Shown here piece after piece: positions 33,632 through 43,303 of a DNA stretch of 64,000 nt (position 1 is its first letter; each line of letters opens with the position of its first letter). The notes under the pieces are model-generated. The model was not told the origin of the DNA and made no database searches. It saw only the letters and a list, made by a program, of their open reading frames with translations. The translations under genes were made by a program, and so were the position numbers. This DNA comes from Methanosarcina sp. 2.H.T.1A.6. GTDB lineage: Archaea > Halobacteriota > Methanosarcinia > Methanosarcinales > Methanosarcinaceae. The stretch is from NCBI RefSeq assembly GCF_000979455.1, contig NZ_JJOY01000038.1, positions 24,682-88,681 of the forward strand, in the 5' to 3' direction.

Positions 33632-33796
33632 TTGAACAGAAAATTCCAAATTCTGCTGTTAATAGGGGTTTTACTACTTATTGCGGGCACACTTCTTAAT
33701 ATAACCAGAGATCCGCTTCTCTTGAGCTCAGGAGCTGTGGCTGCACTATTCATGATTCTACTTTTCAGAATAGACCCTCTGAGCCCTAACGAATAA
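33632..33796 (+). CDS. 54-residue two-helix membrane protein
   Basis: TTG at 33632 is preceded by AAAGGGGATAAAAAAT, and the ORF ends at TAA 33794-33796. The product has two hydrophobic helices (residues 6-23 and 29-46: 'FQILLLIGVLLLIAGTLL', 'SSGAVAALFMILLF') and the charged tail RIDPLSPNE. Not recognised. Composition and ribosome site look like a real small gene. It lies 95 bp upstream of the first DUF3160 lipoprotein on the same strand. Confidence 0.6.
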   Translation: MNRKFQILLLIGVLLLIAGTLLNITRDPLLLSSGAVAALFMILLFRIDPLSPNE

Positions 33797-33890
33797 CAGG
33801 GAAAGAGGGGTTTTATCTTTTTTACATACAAAAAACTTAATAATTTTACGTTAAACTTATTTTTTACTGGTTTTGCCTGAGGTATAGAGA

Positions 33891-36242
33891 ATGGATCTTA
33901 GAATCAAATTTGCATCAATCTTCCTGATGATTTTGCTTTTCGTTTTTTTTGCTGGCTGCTCCGGACAGGAGACAGAGCAGGACACGCCCGGCTACGCCGC
34001 AGATGTACTCAAAACAGAGGCTGTAACTTATTCGGGGCTTCTGGGCCAGGGTGCCTCCCTGCCGATAAATTATAATCTGGAAGCCCTCGATGTCGAGTTA
34101 AAAGCGCCTTCTTATGAGTTGCCCCTGGAAAGAAATAAAATCTCCAACTATGGAAACTTTTCAGGCAGAATCCCTCTGAACGAATCCGCTCTTAAAATGC
34201 TGGAAAGTAATGGTTTTGTGGTAATGGAAAACCCTTACAACCCCGCAGAAGAGGACATAACTTCAATGTACATTACCCTCAAAGAAGAGGAAATACCTGT
34301 TTTTATTACTACGGATTCACTTCTGCATCTCTATCACATTCAGTTTGATGAGACCCTGCGCCAGATAGAGGAAAAGGAGTTTTACGATACTCTCTGGGAA
34401 ACCGACCTTGCCCTGCTAAACGCCTCGGTAGAAGAATATAACAGTGATTTGAACAGTGATTCTAACAGTGCTTCAGGAGAGAAAAAGGAAGCCGCAAGAA
34501 GAAACACAGCCTACTTTGCGGTTGCTTTGAGCCTGCTCCAGCCGAAGCCTGAGCAGATACAGGCAGCAGAAGACCCTTACGGCTTTGTTGATGAGGCTCT
34601 TTTCCCGGCAGGTTCGGCAGAAAAATATCAGTTTGAGGTCCCGTCTTTTGTAAAAGAAGAGGTTGAAGCCGAACTCGCTCTGATAGAAGCTCACGGAGGT
34701 TTTGCCCCCTCTCCGATTTTCCTGTACGAAGAAGACTATTCCCAGTACGTGCCGAGGGGCCACTATACCCGCTCCGAGAAGCTGCAAAACTACTTCAGAG
34801 CCTTTATGTGGCACGGCAGGATGAGCATGCTCCTGAAGGACCGACTGATTAAATCCGAAGACCCTGCAAAAGATGCCCGCATCCAGACCATCCAGGCAAG
34901 CCTGATTTCTTCTCAGCTCGAAAACGAGCCTGAGCTTCTCAAAAACTGGGACAGGATCTACGGGGTTACGGCTTTTTATGTGGGCTTTTCCGATGACCTG
35001 GGGCCTTACGAATATATGGAATCAATGGACTCTGTCTTTGGCAATGGAGAAAGGGAGTTTAACGAAACAACGGTAGAGGAGCTAAAGACCGTACTTGCCG
35101 AAAATCAGGGCCCGAAGATCTACGGAGGCACAGGAAACTGTGTCCTGGAGCCGCCCTTCACCCCGGAGCAGGCTGACGAATGCCTCGAAAATACCACAGG
35201 CTTCCGTTTCATGGGGCAGCGCTTCATCCCGGACTCTTACATGTTCTCAAACCTGGTCGGAGCCTATACAGGAGAATATCAGGGAGAGAGGGAAGAGCCC
35301 TTCACTTTCGTAATCTCAGGAGCAGGAAGACCTATAAGGGGTTTCCCGCGCGGGCTTGATGCAATGGCTCTCCTTGGCTCGGAAAGGGCGGTTTACTGGC
35401 TCGACGAACTGGACGATTCCAGCTACGAAAATTACAGTGGCCGGTATGGGGAACTGGACTCGGAGTTTTCGAACTTCAGCGCAGCCGAGTGGAACAGGAA
35501 CCTCTACTGGTCCTGGCTATATTCCCTCCAGCCCCTCCTGAAGGACTATGGGGAAGGATACCCGACCTTCATGCAGACCGATGCCTGGCAGGACAAGGAA
35601 CTGAGCACCTCGCTGGCTTCCTGGACCGAACTCAGGCACGACACTATCCTCTATGCCAAGCAGAGTTACACTATAGTTGAAACATCTATGCCCATGCCTC
35701 CTGAAGAAAAACCGGTTGTAGGCTATGTGGAGCCAGTCCCTGATTTCTACGCGAGGCTGCTTGCCTTAACGAAGATGACAAACCAGGGCCTGGACGAAAT
35801 AGGCGTGCTTGACCCTACATCCAGAACAAGGCTTACAGACCTTGAAAACATACTTTCCAGGCTCCAGGCAATCTCGGAAAAGGAACTCGAAAACGAGGAA
35901 CTGACAGCAGAAGACTACGACTTCATCAAGAATTTTGGGGACCAGCTTGAAGGGGTCATAGCTGACGTAGACGATAAAGCCAGAAAAACAACAGTTGTGG
36001 CTGATGTCCATACCGACGGCAACACGGGAGCTGTACTGGAAGAAGGAGTCGGATACGTGGAAATGCTCGTAGTAGCATATGAACTTCCCGACGGGCGGAT
36101 TCTTGTAGGAGCCGGACCCGTTATGAGCTATTACGAGTTCAAGCAACCCATGTCCGATCGCCTGACCGATGAAATATGGAGAGAAATGCTGGAGGAAAAC
36201 CCGCCGGAAAAGCCGGAGTGGGTTTCCACATATACCTCTTAA
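33891..36242 (+). CDS. DUF3160 lipoprotein (first copy)
   Basis: 783 residues. N-terminal signal helix ending in a lipobox-like LFVFFAGC, so it is probably lipid-anchored on the outer face of the membrane. The remainder is one long DUF3160 domain, with 'TTDSLLHLYHIQFDETL', 'ARRNTAYFAVALSLLQP', 'PRGHYTRSEKLQNYFRAFMWHGRMSMLL', 'FRFMGQRFIPDSYMFSNLV', 'TFMQTDAWQDKELSTSLASWTELRHDTILYAKQSY' and 'MSYYEFKQPMSDRLTDEIWREML'. Function unknown. ATG 33891 follows GAGGTATAGAGA. A paralog follows 800 bp downstream. Confidence 0.9.
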   Translation: MDLRIKFASIFLMILLFVFFAGCSGQETEQDTPGYAADVLKTEAVTYSGLLGQGASLPINYNLEALDVELKAPSYELPLERNKISNYGNFSGRIPLNESALKMLESNGFVVMENPYNPAEEDITSMYITLKEEEIPVFITTDSLLHLYHIQFDETLRQIEEKEFYDTLWETDLALLNASVEEYNSDLNSDSNSASGEKKEAARRNTAYFAVALSLLQPKPEQIQAAEDPYGFVDEALFPAGSAEKYQFEVPSFVKEEVEAELALIEAHGGFAPSPIFLYEEDYSQYVPRGHYTRSEKLQNYFRAFMWHGRMSMLLKDRLIKSEDPAKDARIQTIQASLISSQLENEPELLKNWDRIYGVTAFYVGFSDDLGPYEYMESMDSVFGNGEREFNETTVEELKTVLAENQGPKIYGGTGNCVLEPPFTPEQADECLENTTGFRFMGQRFIPDSYMFSNLVGAYTGEYQGEREEPFTFVISGAGRPIRGFPRGLDAMALLGSERAVYWLDELDDSSYENYSGRYGELDSEFSNFSAAEWNRNLYWSWLYSLQPLLKDYGEGYPTFMQTDAWQDKELSTSLASWTELRHDTILYAKQSYTIVETSMPMPPEEKPVVGYVEPVPDFYARLLALTKMTNQGLDEIGVLDPTSRTRLTDLENILSRLQAISEKELENEELTAEDYDFIKNFGDQLEGVIADVDDKARKTTVVADVHTDGNTGAVLEEGVGYVEMLVVAYELPDGRILVGAGPVMSYYEFKQPMSDRLTDEIWREMLEENPPEKPEWVSTYTS

Positions 36243-36292
36243 TTTTGCTCTCAACTATTTTTTAATTTTTTTATTTTTTTCAGCTTTTTGTG

Positions 36293-36770
36293 GTCTCTCA
36301 TTAACTGTTTGATTTCTTCTATACCCGGAGCTGGAAGCTTTCAATCCGTCTCCCCCACGCCGCGTTGGGCCTGGGCCGACCTGTCAGCCAGATAAAATAT
36401 AACCCAAAAATCGACATCTCAATAAAGAGATGCAAACATTGAAGGAAATAGCCCCAGAACCGAGAGAATACTTTCATTTACCCAGGACCGGCTTTTCAAT
36501 TTACAGGGAAATATCAGCGCCTCCGCCAGCTTGTCTGGCGGCCCTACCCAGAAAGTAGAAAGAAGCAAAAAGAAACAAAATAATTACAGGTTTCCACGGT
36601 TACTTCTACTTATTTTTTACAGGTGCACTCAATTGTTTTTACTTTTCTGCTTTTATCTCCGTCCTTTTCTTTTTTTCGCGGGAAAGACCGCTCTCCTGCG
36701 TCGAGCGGAACAAGAACGGTTCGATATAGCGAATAGGGTTGTATGGGTCAGATACATTTTTTAATTTTTC
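36293..36770 (+). repeat. dispersed repeat element, copy A
   Basis: Starts TCTCTCATTAACTG; then a GC-rich core CGACCTGTCAGCCAGATAAA; then CTCCGCCAGCTTGTCTGGCG, a hairpin (CGCCAG/CTGGCG), at about 36521-36541; ends with CTGCGTCGAGCGGAACAAG and GGGTTGTATGGGTCAGA. The same blocks in the same order occur in copy B. No transposase ORF. The remainder up to 37049 includes CGAGC-AAA-GCTCG (37001-37013) in the leader of the next gene. Confidence 0.7.
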
Positions 36771-37049
36771 ATTTTATCAAAAAAGTCAACCCGGTAACAG
36801 GGAATGGCCTGTTTTTTATTTCTCAAATTTTTTAGCTGGATATGACTTAACCGGATTTTGAATAGATTGAAATATTGTAATGAGAATAACATATGGAAAA
36901 GTTAATTTTTTAAAAAGTTTGGCCCCCTATACGAACCTTCGGTTGCAAAACAGGAATAATCTGAACCCTGACTTAGAAGGTAAAACCCCACCTTTCTGAG
37001 CGAGCAAAGCTCGAATCCGATACTGATCCAAAGCGACCGAGATGAAATA

Positions 37050-39425
37050 ATGAAGAACCAAACTCAGACAGTTGTAGCCCTTTTGATGTTTCTTATTTTT
37101 TCAGTCTCCCTTTTTACTGGAGGATGCCTGGAGCAAAGTTCCGGGTTAAGCGGGGAGAACGGGACAGAACAAGGAGAAGAAATGGGTAATGAAATCGGTA
37201 ATAATAGAAGCTCTTCGACAGGTAATCTGAAAACCGAAGCAGTAAATCTTTCCGGTCTTGAGGCAGGAAATTCATCTCTTGCAGGAAACTACAGGCTTGA
37301 AGCTCTTGATATAGAGTTAAAAGCTCCCCAATACGAACTGCCCCTGCAGGAATCGGATGTTACGAATTACGGAGAGTTTTCTCAGAAGTTTTTGACAGAT
37401 GAAGCAGCCCTGGAGAAGCTGAAAGAAAACGGATTTGTGGTAATTTCTAACCCTTACAATCCGAAAGAAGAAGATATCACTGTTATTTATGACAGGCTTG
37501 GAAGGGAAGGACAGCTAATTTTCATAACTTCAGATACCCTTCTCCACCTCTATCACGTCCAGTTTGACGACAGCATGAGCCAGGTCGAGCAAAATGAATT
37601 ATATGACCTTTTGTGGGAACTCGATAAAGCCCTGCTTAATGCATCTGTAGAGGATTATAATAGAGTTTCAGGAGAAGAAAAGGAAGCCGCAAGAAGAAAC
37701 GCAGCCTACTTTGCAGTTGCATTGAGCTTGCTCCAGCCAGAAGAAGAGCAGATAAAAGAGATTAAGGACCCTTACGGCCCGGAAGCTGGAATATACTTTG
37801 ACCCGGCAGCAAAGGAAAAATATCAGTTTGAGGTTCCTGTGTTTGTAAAAGATGAAGTCAAAGCCGAACTTGCCCTGATAGAATCCCACGAAGGCTTTGA
37901 AATCTCTCCAATTTTCAGTTATAGGGAGGACTATTCTCAGTACGCGCCGAGAGGTCACTACACCCGCTCTGAGAAGCTGCAAAACTACTTCAGGGCCTTT
38001 ATGTGGCACGGCAGGATGAGCATGCTCCTCAAAGGTAAATTGATCCAGGCCGAAGACCCGGAAAAAGAATCACGCATCCAGACCATCCAGGCAAGCCTGA
38101 TCACCTCCCGACTCGAAGACAATCCGGATCTCCTTCAGAAATGGGATAGGATCTACGCGATTACTGCTTTTTACGTAGGCGTTTCTGACGACCTCGGACC
38201 TTATGAATATATGGAAGCAATGGAAACAGTATTCGGAAGCGGGTCAAGGAATTTTAACGCAACAACGATAGGAGAGCTGAAAGTGGAGCTTGCCGGGTAC
38301 CGGAGCCCGGAGATCTACGGAGGCACAGGAAGCGGAACTCATGAACCCATTCTAACGGCCGAGCAGGCCGATGAACTCCTTGAGGATACGAAAGGCTTCA
38401 GGTTTATGGGCCAGCGTTTTATCCCGGACTCTTATATTTTCTTCAGGCTCACCGGCCCCTATACTAAAGATTACACAGGAGATCAGGGACAGGTGCCATT
38501 TACCTATAGATATTCCGAATACGGAAACAACAGGGGTTTCCCGCGTGGGCTTGATGCAATGGCTCTCCTGGGATCGGAGAGGGCGGTTTACTGGCTTGAC
38601 GAACTGAACGATTCCAACTATAAAAATTACAGTCTTCGGTACGGGGAACTGGACTCGGAATTCTCGAACTTCAGTGCAGCCGACTGGAACAGGAATCTCT
38701 ACTGGTCCTGGCTTTATACTCTCCAGCCCCTCATGAATGATTATGGTGAAGGCTATCCCACCTTTATGCAAACCGATGCCTGGCAGGACAAAGAATTGAG
38801 CACCTCTCTGGCTTCCTGGACCGAACTCAGGCACGATACGATTCTCTACGCTAAGCAAAGCTATGGAATAGAGGATTCGCTTCCTGTGTTTGGGGACAAA
38901 ACCGTGGGGTACGTGGAACCTGTGCCCGAACATTATAACAGGCTGCTGGCCCTTACCCGGATGACTGCAGACGGGCTTGAAGAACTGGATGCGCTTGATG
39001 AAGATACTGGAAGAAACTTTGAAAGCCTCGAGAGAGTCCTGGAAAAGCTTATCGAGATTTCCGAAAAGGAACTTGAAAATGAGGAACTGACAGAAGAAGA
39101 TAAACTTTACATCTTCAAGTTTGGAGAAATAATCAGAGCGAGCGTGAGTGTCGACGAAGAAGCCAGGAAAACTACCCTCGTTGCAGACGTCCACACCGAA
39201 CCGAATGACGAACTTGTGCTTGAGGAAGGGACAGGATACGTGGATATGGTGATTGTGGCTTACAAGGTTCCTGACGGAAGGGTTTTCCTGGCTGCAGGGC
39301 CTGTTATGAGCTATTACGAGTTCAAGCAGCCAATGTCCGACCGCCTGACCGATGAAAAATGGAGAGAAATGCTGGAGGAAAACCCGCCGGAAAAGCCGGA
39401 GTGGAGCTCCACCTACATTTCTTAA
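37050..39425 (+). CDS. DUF3160 lipoprotein (second copy)
   Basis: 791 residues, full-length paralog of the 33891 gene; the signal helix ends in LFTGGC (lipobox) and is followed by a Gly/Glu/Asn-rich linker (about 35-60) that the first copy lacks. It shares the same block order, including the near-identical stretch around 'TFMQTDAWQDKELSTSLASW' and the C-terminal 'EKPEW'. Function unknown. ATG 37050. Most likely a tandem duplication later separated by a repeat element; the two may be functionally distinct since their N-termini and loops differ. Confidence 0.9.
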   Translation: MKNQTQTVVALLMFLIFSVSLFTGGCLEQSSGLSGENGTEQGEEMGNEIGNNRSSSTGNLKTEAVNLSGLEAGNSSLAGNYRLEALDIELKAPQYELPLQESDVTNYGEFSQKFLTDEAALEKLKENGFVVISNPYNPKEEDITVIYDRLGREGQLIFITSDTLLHLYHVQFDDSMSQVEQNELYDLLWELDKALLNASVEDYNRVSGEEKEAARRNAAYFAVALSLLQPEEEQIKEIKDPYGPEAGIYFDPAAKEKYQFEVPVFVKDEVKAELALIESHEGFEISPIFSYREDYSQYAPRGHYTRSEKLQNYFRAFMWHGRMSMLLKGKLIQAEDPEKESRIQTIQASLITSRLEDNPDLLQKWDRIYAITAFYVGVSDDLGPYEYMEAMETVFGSGSRNFNATTIGELKVELAGYRSPEIYGGTGSGTHEPILTAEQADELLEDTKGFRFMGQRFIPDSYIFFRLTGPYTKDYTGDQGQVPFTYRYSEYGNNRGFPRGLDAMALLGSERAVYWLDELNDSNYKNYSLRYGELDSEFSNFSAADWNRNLYWSWLYTLQPLMNDYGEGYPTFMQTDAWQDKELSTSLASWTELRHDTILYAKQSYGIEDSLPVFGDKTVGYVEPVPEHYNRLLALTRMTADGLEELDALDEDTGRNFESLERVLEKLIEISEKELENEELTEEDKLYIFKFGEIIRASVSVDEEARKTTLVADVHTEPNDELVLEEGTGYVDMVIVAYKVPDGRVFLAAGPVMSYYEFKQPMSDRLTDEKWREMLEENPPEKPEWSSTYIS

Positions 39426-39634
39426 TTTTTATATTTTTCAAAGTCAAAAAGATCGATATTACCTGAAAAATTTCTGGAGAGCATAGTAAGGACTGACTTG
39501 CATGGATTCGTTTACTGCGGTCAGAAATTGCCCGGAGATAGACATAGAAAGATATTAATTGTATAAGTATGAGTAATAATATGTGGGTTATATCATTATA
39601 GTAAGCCCCTTGATAAAACCATGAGGTAATAATT

Positions 39635-39787
39635 ATGTGTAGTGTTGGAGATTCGTTTGATATCGATATGGAAGGGAAATTGCCGTTTAAACAGTATGCA
39701 TGCAAGGACTGTGGGAATAAATTCAAAGGTATTGGCAAGAATGTGAAGTGTCCTTCCTGCCAGTCTGCAAATGTAGCAGAGTCCTGA
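39635..39787 (+). CDS. 50-residue zinc-ribbon protein
   Basis: MCSVGDSF... with Cys pairs CKDCGNKF and CPSCQS, a compact C-x2-C ... C-x2-C zinc ribbon, preceded by GAGGTAATAATT. Small zinc-ribbon proteins of this kind are known in methanogens; partners usually unknown. 35 bp before the next gene on the same strand, so probably co-transcribed. Confidence 0.8.
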   Translation: MCSVGDSFDIDMEGKLPFKQYACKDCGNKFKGIGKNVKCPSCQSANVAES

Positions 39788-39822
39788 TAATCAACTGGAT
39801 TTTTTAGATACTTATTTTTAAC

Positions 39823-40308
39823 ATGGAAAAACCGACTTCTTCTAAAGACATTTCACTGAAGGAAAGTGAAATGCTTCTCCTGCGCGGCACGGCAGGAATA
39901 GTGGCTATTGTGAAAGCAGGTCCGCATGGGCAGTACTTTCTGGAAACTGAAAACGAAGAAATTGTACTCGGACTGGAACCTCATGACCTGATTGTTGCTT
40001 CTGCGTTTTCGGTGGATGAGAAAACTGAAAAAGGTCTTAAATGCGTTCTCTTCATGATTCGGGAAATCAGGTCCCCATTAATAGTTCTTCCAAAGAAACA
40101 TCCTGCATCACCAAGGCTTCCAATCGTAGTTTCGGCTGGTAAAAAGACCGTGCTGAACTGCAATATCACACCTGGCACGCACCCGAATCAGGACGTGCTC
40201 TGCGGTTCAAATGAATTTGATAGCCTGGAGGTAACGGGAACACTGGAGGGCGTGCAAATTAAAAATATGCCACAGTGTGAGGTATTAAAAGTTAACTTTG
40301 ATATCTGA
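39823..40308 (+). CDS. conserved archaeal protein, possibly DUF22
   Basis: 161 residues, β-rich by sequence: 'GTAGIVAIVKAGPHGQYFLETENEEIVLGLEPHDLIVASAFS', 'IVLPKKHPASPRLPIVVSAGKKTVLNCNI'. I do not recognise it firmly; the length and 'PIVVS.G' region resemble DUF22. No signal peptide or membrane helix. Pairs with the zinc-ribbon ORF just upstream. Confidence 0.6.
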   Translation: MEKPTSSKDISLKESEMLLLRGTAGIVAIVKAGPHGQYFLETENEEIVLGLEPHDLIVASAFSVDEKTEKGLKCVLFMIREIRSPLIVLPKKHPASPRLPIVVSAGKKTVLNCNITPGTHPNQDVLCGSNEFDSLEVTGTLEGVQIKNMPQCEVLKVNFDI

Positions 40309-40375
40309 CCAACCCATTTCTTTAATCCAATTATCCCTAATTCTAATATCAGATGTCAGCTTCCTTTTTTTAGTA

Positions 40376-40815
40376 CTCTCTGATTAATTTGTGTATATAT
40401 TGATAAATATACTCCAGAGCCCGAGACAGAATTTTTCAGTTTCTCTTCGCGCCGCAGTGGGCTGGAGCCGGCCTGTCAGGTTAAGACAAAAACAATATTA
40501 AGCCAACCGCAGGTAGGGATCCTGGATAACACTTATAAACAGATCACGATCTGAAATGATACTTTTTCTTAACCCCGAACCTGTATTTAAATCCAGGTAA
40601 AAATAAGCTCCTCCGCCAGCTTGTCTGGCGGCCCTGCAAAAAAAGTAGAAAAGAGTAGAAGTAAGAAAGAAGAAGTTTGAAAATACAGTAAAAAGCAAAT
40701 TTAGATTACTACTTGCCTTTTCTCTTCTTCATATTGTTTTTAAGTCTGCTGTCCTGCATCGAGCGTGACAAAAACGACACAGTACAGCGAAAAGGTTGTA
40801 CGGGTTAGAAAGATC
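40376..40815 (+). repeat. dispersed repeat element, copy B
   Basis: Blocks in the order of copy A: CTCTCTGATTAA start, GCCGGCCTGTCAGG core with A-rich tail, CTCCGCCAGCTTGTCTGGCG hairpin at about 40611-40631, then CTGCATCGAGCGTGACAAAA and GGTTGTACGGGTTAGA. The left and right ends align better than the interior. It fills most of 40309-40845. Confidence 0.7.
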
Positions 40816-40845
40816 TGTAATACACTTCATATAGAGTAATACACT

Positions 40846-42066
40846 TCAGATCGAAATCTTCTCTTCCCCTTCAGGTTTACTTGTTTTCTGTTCCTGCCTG
40901 ACCTGACCAATTAGCTTTTCAAGCTGCTCCCGCGAGATGCTTTTACGCTTTTCTTCGGTGCAGACCTTGACTTTTTCGATCAGGGCACAGAGTTCATCCC
41001 GTTCGAGGCAGAAACCGATGCTATTGAGGATTCCTTTCAAGGCTTTTGTGCCCGTGTGCTTTCCGACAACAAGGTTACGCTTTCCGCCAACCATCTCAGG
41101 GAGGAAGAGTTCGTAGGTCCTCGGCTCTTCAAGGATTGCAGCGACGTGGATTCCGGATTCGTGGGTAAAGGCATTATGTCCGACAACGGCTTTGTTTACC
41201 GAGGGTGTAATGCCTGAGTATTCCGAGACCATTCTGGAAAGTGCAGTCAGCTTTGTTGTATCATAGCGGTCGATCCCGTACTGTACTCTGAGAGCTACCA
41301 TCACTTCTTCAAGGGAGGCGTTTCCTGCCCGTTCTCCTATTGCATTGACTGTTGTATGGAGCTGCTTTGCTCCGGCTTCGGCGGCTACAAGGGTGTTAGC
41401 GGTAGCCATTCCGAGATCATCGTGGCAGTGGATGCAGATTGAAGTGTTTACGGACTTAAAGATCTCACTCACAAGGTAGTGGGTTGTGATCGGGTTCAGG
41501 ATGCCAATAGTATCTGCGAGGCTTACATACTGCACTTTGTACTCGCTTTCAACTTCCTTGAAAGCCTGCTTGAGACGGTCAACCGGAGTACGGCTTGCAT
41601 CTTCGGCTGCAAAACGCACTTTTAAACCGTGGTCAGTTGCATATTCAATGGCTTCCTTGGCACAGCCGAGCATTTCCTCAAAACTCCTGTGGTATTTGTA
41701 TTTGAGGTGCATGTCGGACATTGCAATGAAAATGCTTACAATATCGACGTCACATTCAAGGGCAGCGTCAACATCCCCTTTTACTGCTCTTGAGAGACAG
41801 CAGATCCTTGAATTAAAGCCCTGGCTTGCAATTTCCTTTACGATTTCCTTTTCGTATGCGGAAACTACCGGAAATCCGGCTTCTATAACCTCAATACCCA
41901 TGGAATCAAGCTCATTCGCCATTGCCAGCTTCTGTTCTTTCGTGAACACAACGCCAGGGGTCTGTTCCCCATCGCGCAGAGTCACGTCGCAGATTTCGAT
42001 ATCAAGGGGGCGATATTTGACGAAGTCCATAAGTGTATTTCTGGAGTACTGCTCGCTCTCTGACAT
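40846..42066 (-). CDS. aksA: homocitrate synthase family protein (AksA-type)
   Basis: 406 residues. DRE-TIM metallolyase: 'CDVTLRDGEQTPGV' (catalytic Arg-Asp), 'IHCHDDLGMATANT' (His-x-His metal ligands), 'NAIGERAGNASLEE' and the C-terminal 'HESGIHVAAIL'. AksA condenses 2-oxoglutarate and longer 2-oxo acids with acetyl-CoA to build the 2-oxosuberate side chain of coenzyme B. Isopropylmalate or citramalate synthase are alternatives; it lacks the long regulatory domain of LeuA, favouring AksA/NifV-type. ATG 42066 has GGGAAAC 12 nt upstream. Confidence 0.82.
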   Translation of the reverse strand: MSESEQYSRNTLMDFVKYRPLDIEICDVTLRDGEQTPGVVFTKEQKLAMANELDSMGIEVIEAGFPVVSAYEKEIVKEIASQGFNSRICCLSRAVKGDVDAALECDVDIVSIFIAMSDMHLKYKYHRSFEEMLGCAKEAIEYATDHGLKVRFAAEDASRTPVDRLKQAFKEVESEYKVQYVSLADTIGILNPITTHYLVSEIFKSVNTSICIHCHDDLGMATANTLVAAEAGAKQLHTTVNAIGERAGNASLEEVMVALRVQYGIDRYDTTKLTALSRMVSEYSGITPSVNKAVVGHNAFTHESGIHVAAILEEPRTYELFLPEMVGGKRNLVVGKHTGTKALKGILNSIGFCLERDELCALIEKVKVCTEEKRKSISREQLEKLIGQVRQEQKTSKPEGEEKISI

Positions 42067-42318
42067 GGTTATTGTTTCCCGTGATTTTTATCATTTTGAG
42101 GAATTTATGATTATTTTTAATGATATTTGTATCAACTGCCCTGAAAAATAATTCAAAGGCCTGGATAAGAAAGTACGAGGCTAAAACGCCATTAAAAGTC
42201 AAAAAATCTAATATTTAGTAGAATTAAGCATTAGCTTTACCTACACATGTATAAATGTTTTCCTTGGAGGAAAAGAGTTTCCGAGACCAACGTTCCCATA
42301 TTCGGGGTAAAAAAGACG

Positions 42319-42348
42319 CTTTCAGTTCTTTAACCTGAGAGCTGAAAG
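42319..42348. other. hairpin in the 42067-42474 gap
   Basis: CTTTCAG (42319-42325) and CTGAAAG (42342-42348) form a 7-bp stem. The gap lies between the aksA promoter (TATA-like near 42250, minus strand) and the 3' end of the NAD kinase gene, so it may be that gene's terminator. Confidence 0.3.
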
Positions 42349-42474
42349 TGTCAGGGAATAAATTTCAGGGAATATCAGGTGTAAAACCCGGATTTTAAGG
42401 AAAAAGGTTCTAAAAAAATTGTGGCCATAAGACAAATTAAAGTTAATGAGAAGTCAAACCTGAAAGAAGGCTTT

Positions 42475-43302
42475 TCAGGAAAGTTTCCGCTGAACCCTCT
42501 CGTAAAAGCAGGTATCTGAAATCCTTACAAAACGCGCAGGGAATTTTGATTTCTTCAGTTTGACAACATCATCAGCCCTGATCCTGTAAGACTTCTGCCC
42601 GTCAATTGCAATTACAGCCTCTTTTTTAGGGTCTGACAATTTTACTGTAATCTCGCTGTCCGAAGGGATAACCCAGGGTCTTGACGATAGCTTGAAAGGA
42701 GCAACAGGGACTACCACGATTGCATTTACCCTCGGGTTTACGATAGGGCCTCCGGCGCTCATTGCATAGGCTGTTGAGCCTGTGGGGGTTGCAAAAACCA
42801 CACCATCCGCGCGAATATCATCAAGCCGGCAGTCATTAATGTGGACTTCAAACTGAATAATCTTTGCGGGTTTTGCAGACATTACAGCGACCTCGTTAGT
42901 GGCTGTTTCAAGCATCTCCCCATTAAGGAAAACGTCTACCCGCATCCTTTCGAGATACGAAAAACCATAGAGAACTTCCTCTATGGCCTCAATTGCATCT
43001 TCAGGCTCCACATCTACAAGGAAACCGAGAGTGCCCATATTAATTCCCATTATGGGAAGAGGGTCTTTCATTTTGGCAATGTTCCGCAGGACTGTCCCAT
43101 CGCCTCCCACAGTTATGATAAGTTCGACTCCCTCGTCCCTCATTCTTTCGACAGGAGTCCCCTCAATTCTCAGGACATCGGCTGTGGCAGTGGAAACATA
43201 GATCTGCACCTTCGACTGGAAGTTCGAGATAATATTCCTTACCATCTCAAGTACTTCAGGACTATCACAGCGCGATGCGAGCCCTATTTTTTTAATTGCC
43301 AA
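42475..43302 (-). CDS. nadK: NAD kinase
   Basis: 275 residues. GGDGT at 66-70, 'MGINMGTLGFLVDVEPED', 'TNEVAVMS', 'ADGVVFATPTGSTAYAMSAGGPIV' are the classical NAD kinase motifs. It phosphorylates NAD to NADP. Start TTG 43302 lies 1 bp after the stop of the FBPase/IMPase gene and follows GAGGG, showing translational coupling. In Methanocaldococcus the two activities are fused (NADP phosphatase/NAD kinase); here they are adjacent genes. Confidence 0.93.
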   Translation of the reverse strand: MAIKKIGLASRCDSPEVLEMVRNIISNFQSKVQIYVSTATADVLRIEGTPVERMRDEGVELIITVGGDGTVLRNIAKMKDPLPIMGINMGTLGFLVDVEPEDAIEAIEEVLYGFSYLERMRVDVFLNGEMLETATNEVAVMSAKPAKIIQFEVHINDCRLDDIRADGVVFATPTGSTAYAMSAGGPIVNPRVNAIVVVPVAPFKLSSRPWVIPSDSEITVKLSDPKKEAVIAIDGQKSYRIRADDVVKLKKSKFPARFVRISDTCFYERVQRKLS

Positions 43303-43303
43303 A

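Noticed and set aside
38352-39194. 280-aa minus-strand ORF
   Set aside because: It is antisense to the second DUF3160 gene.
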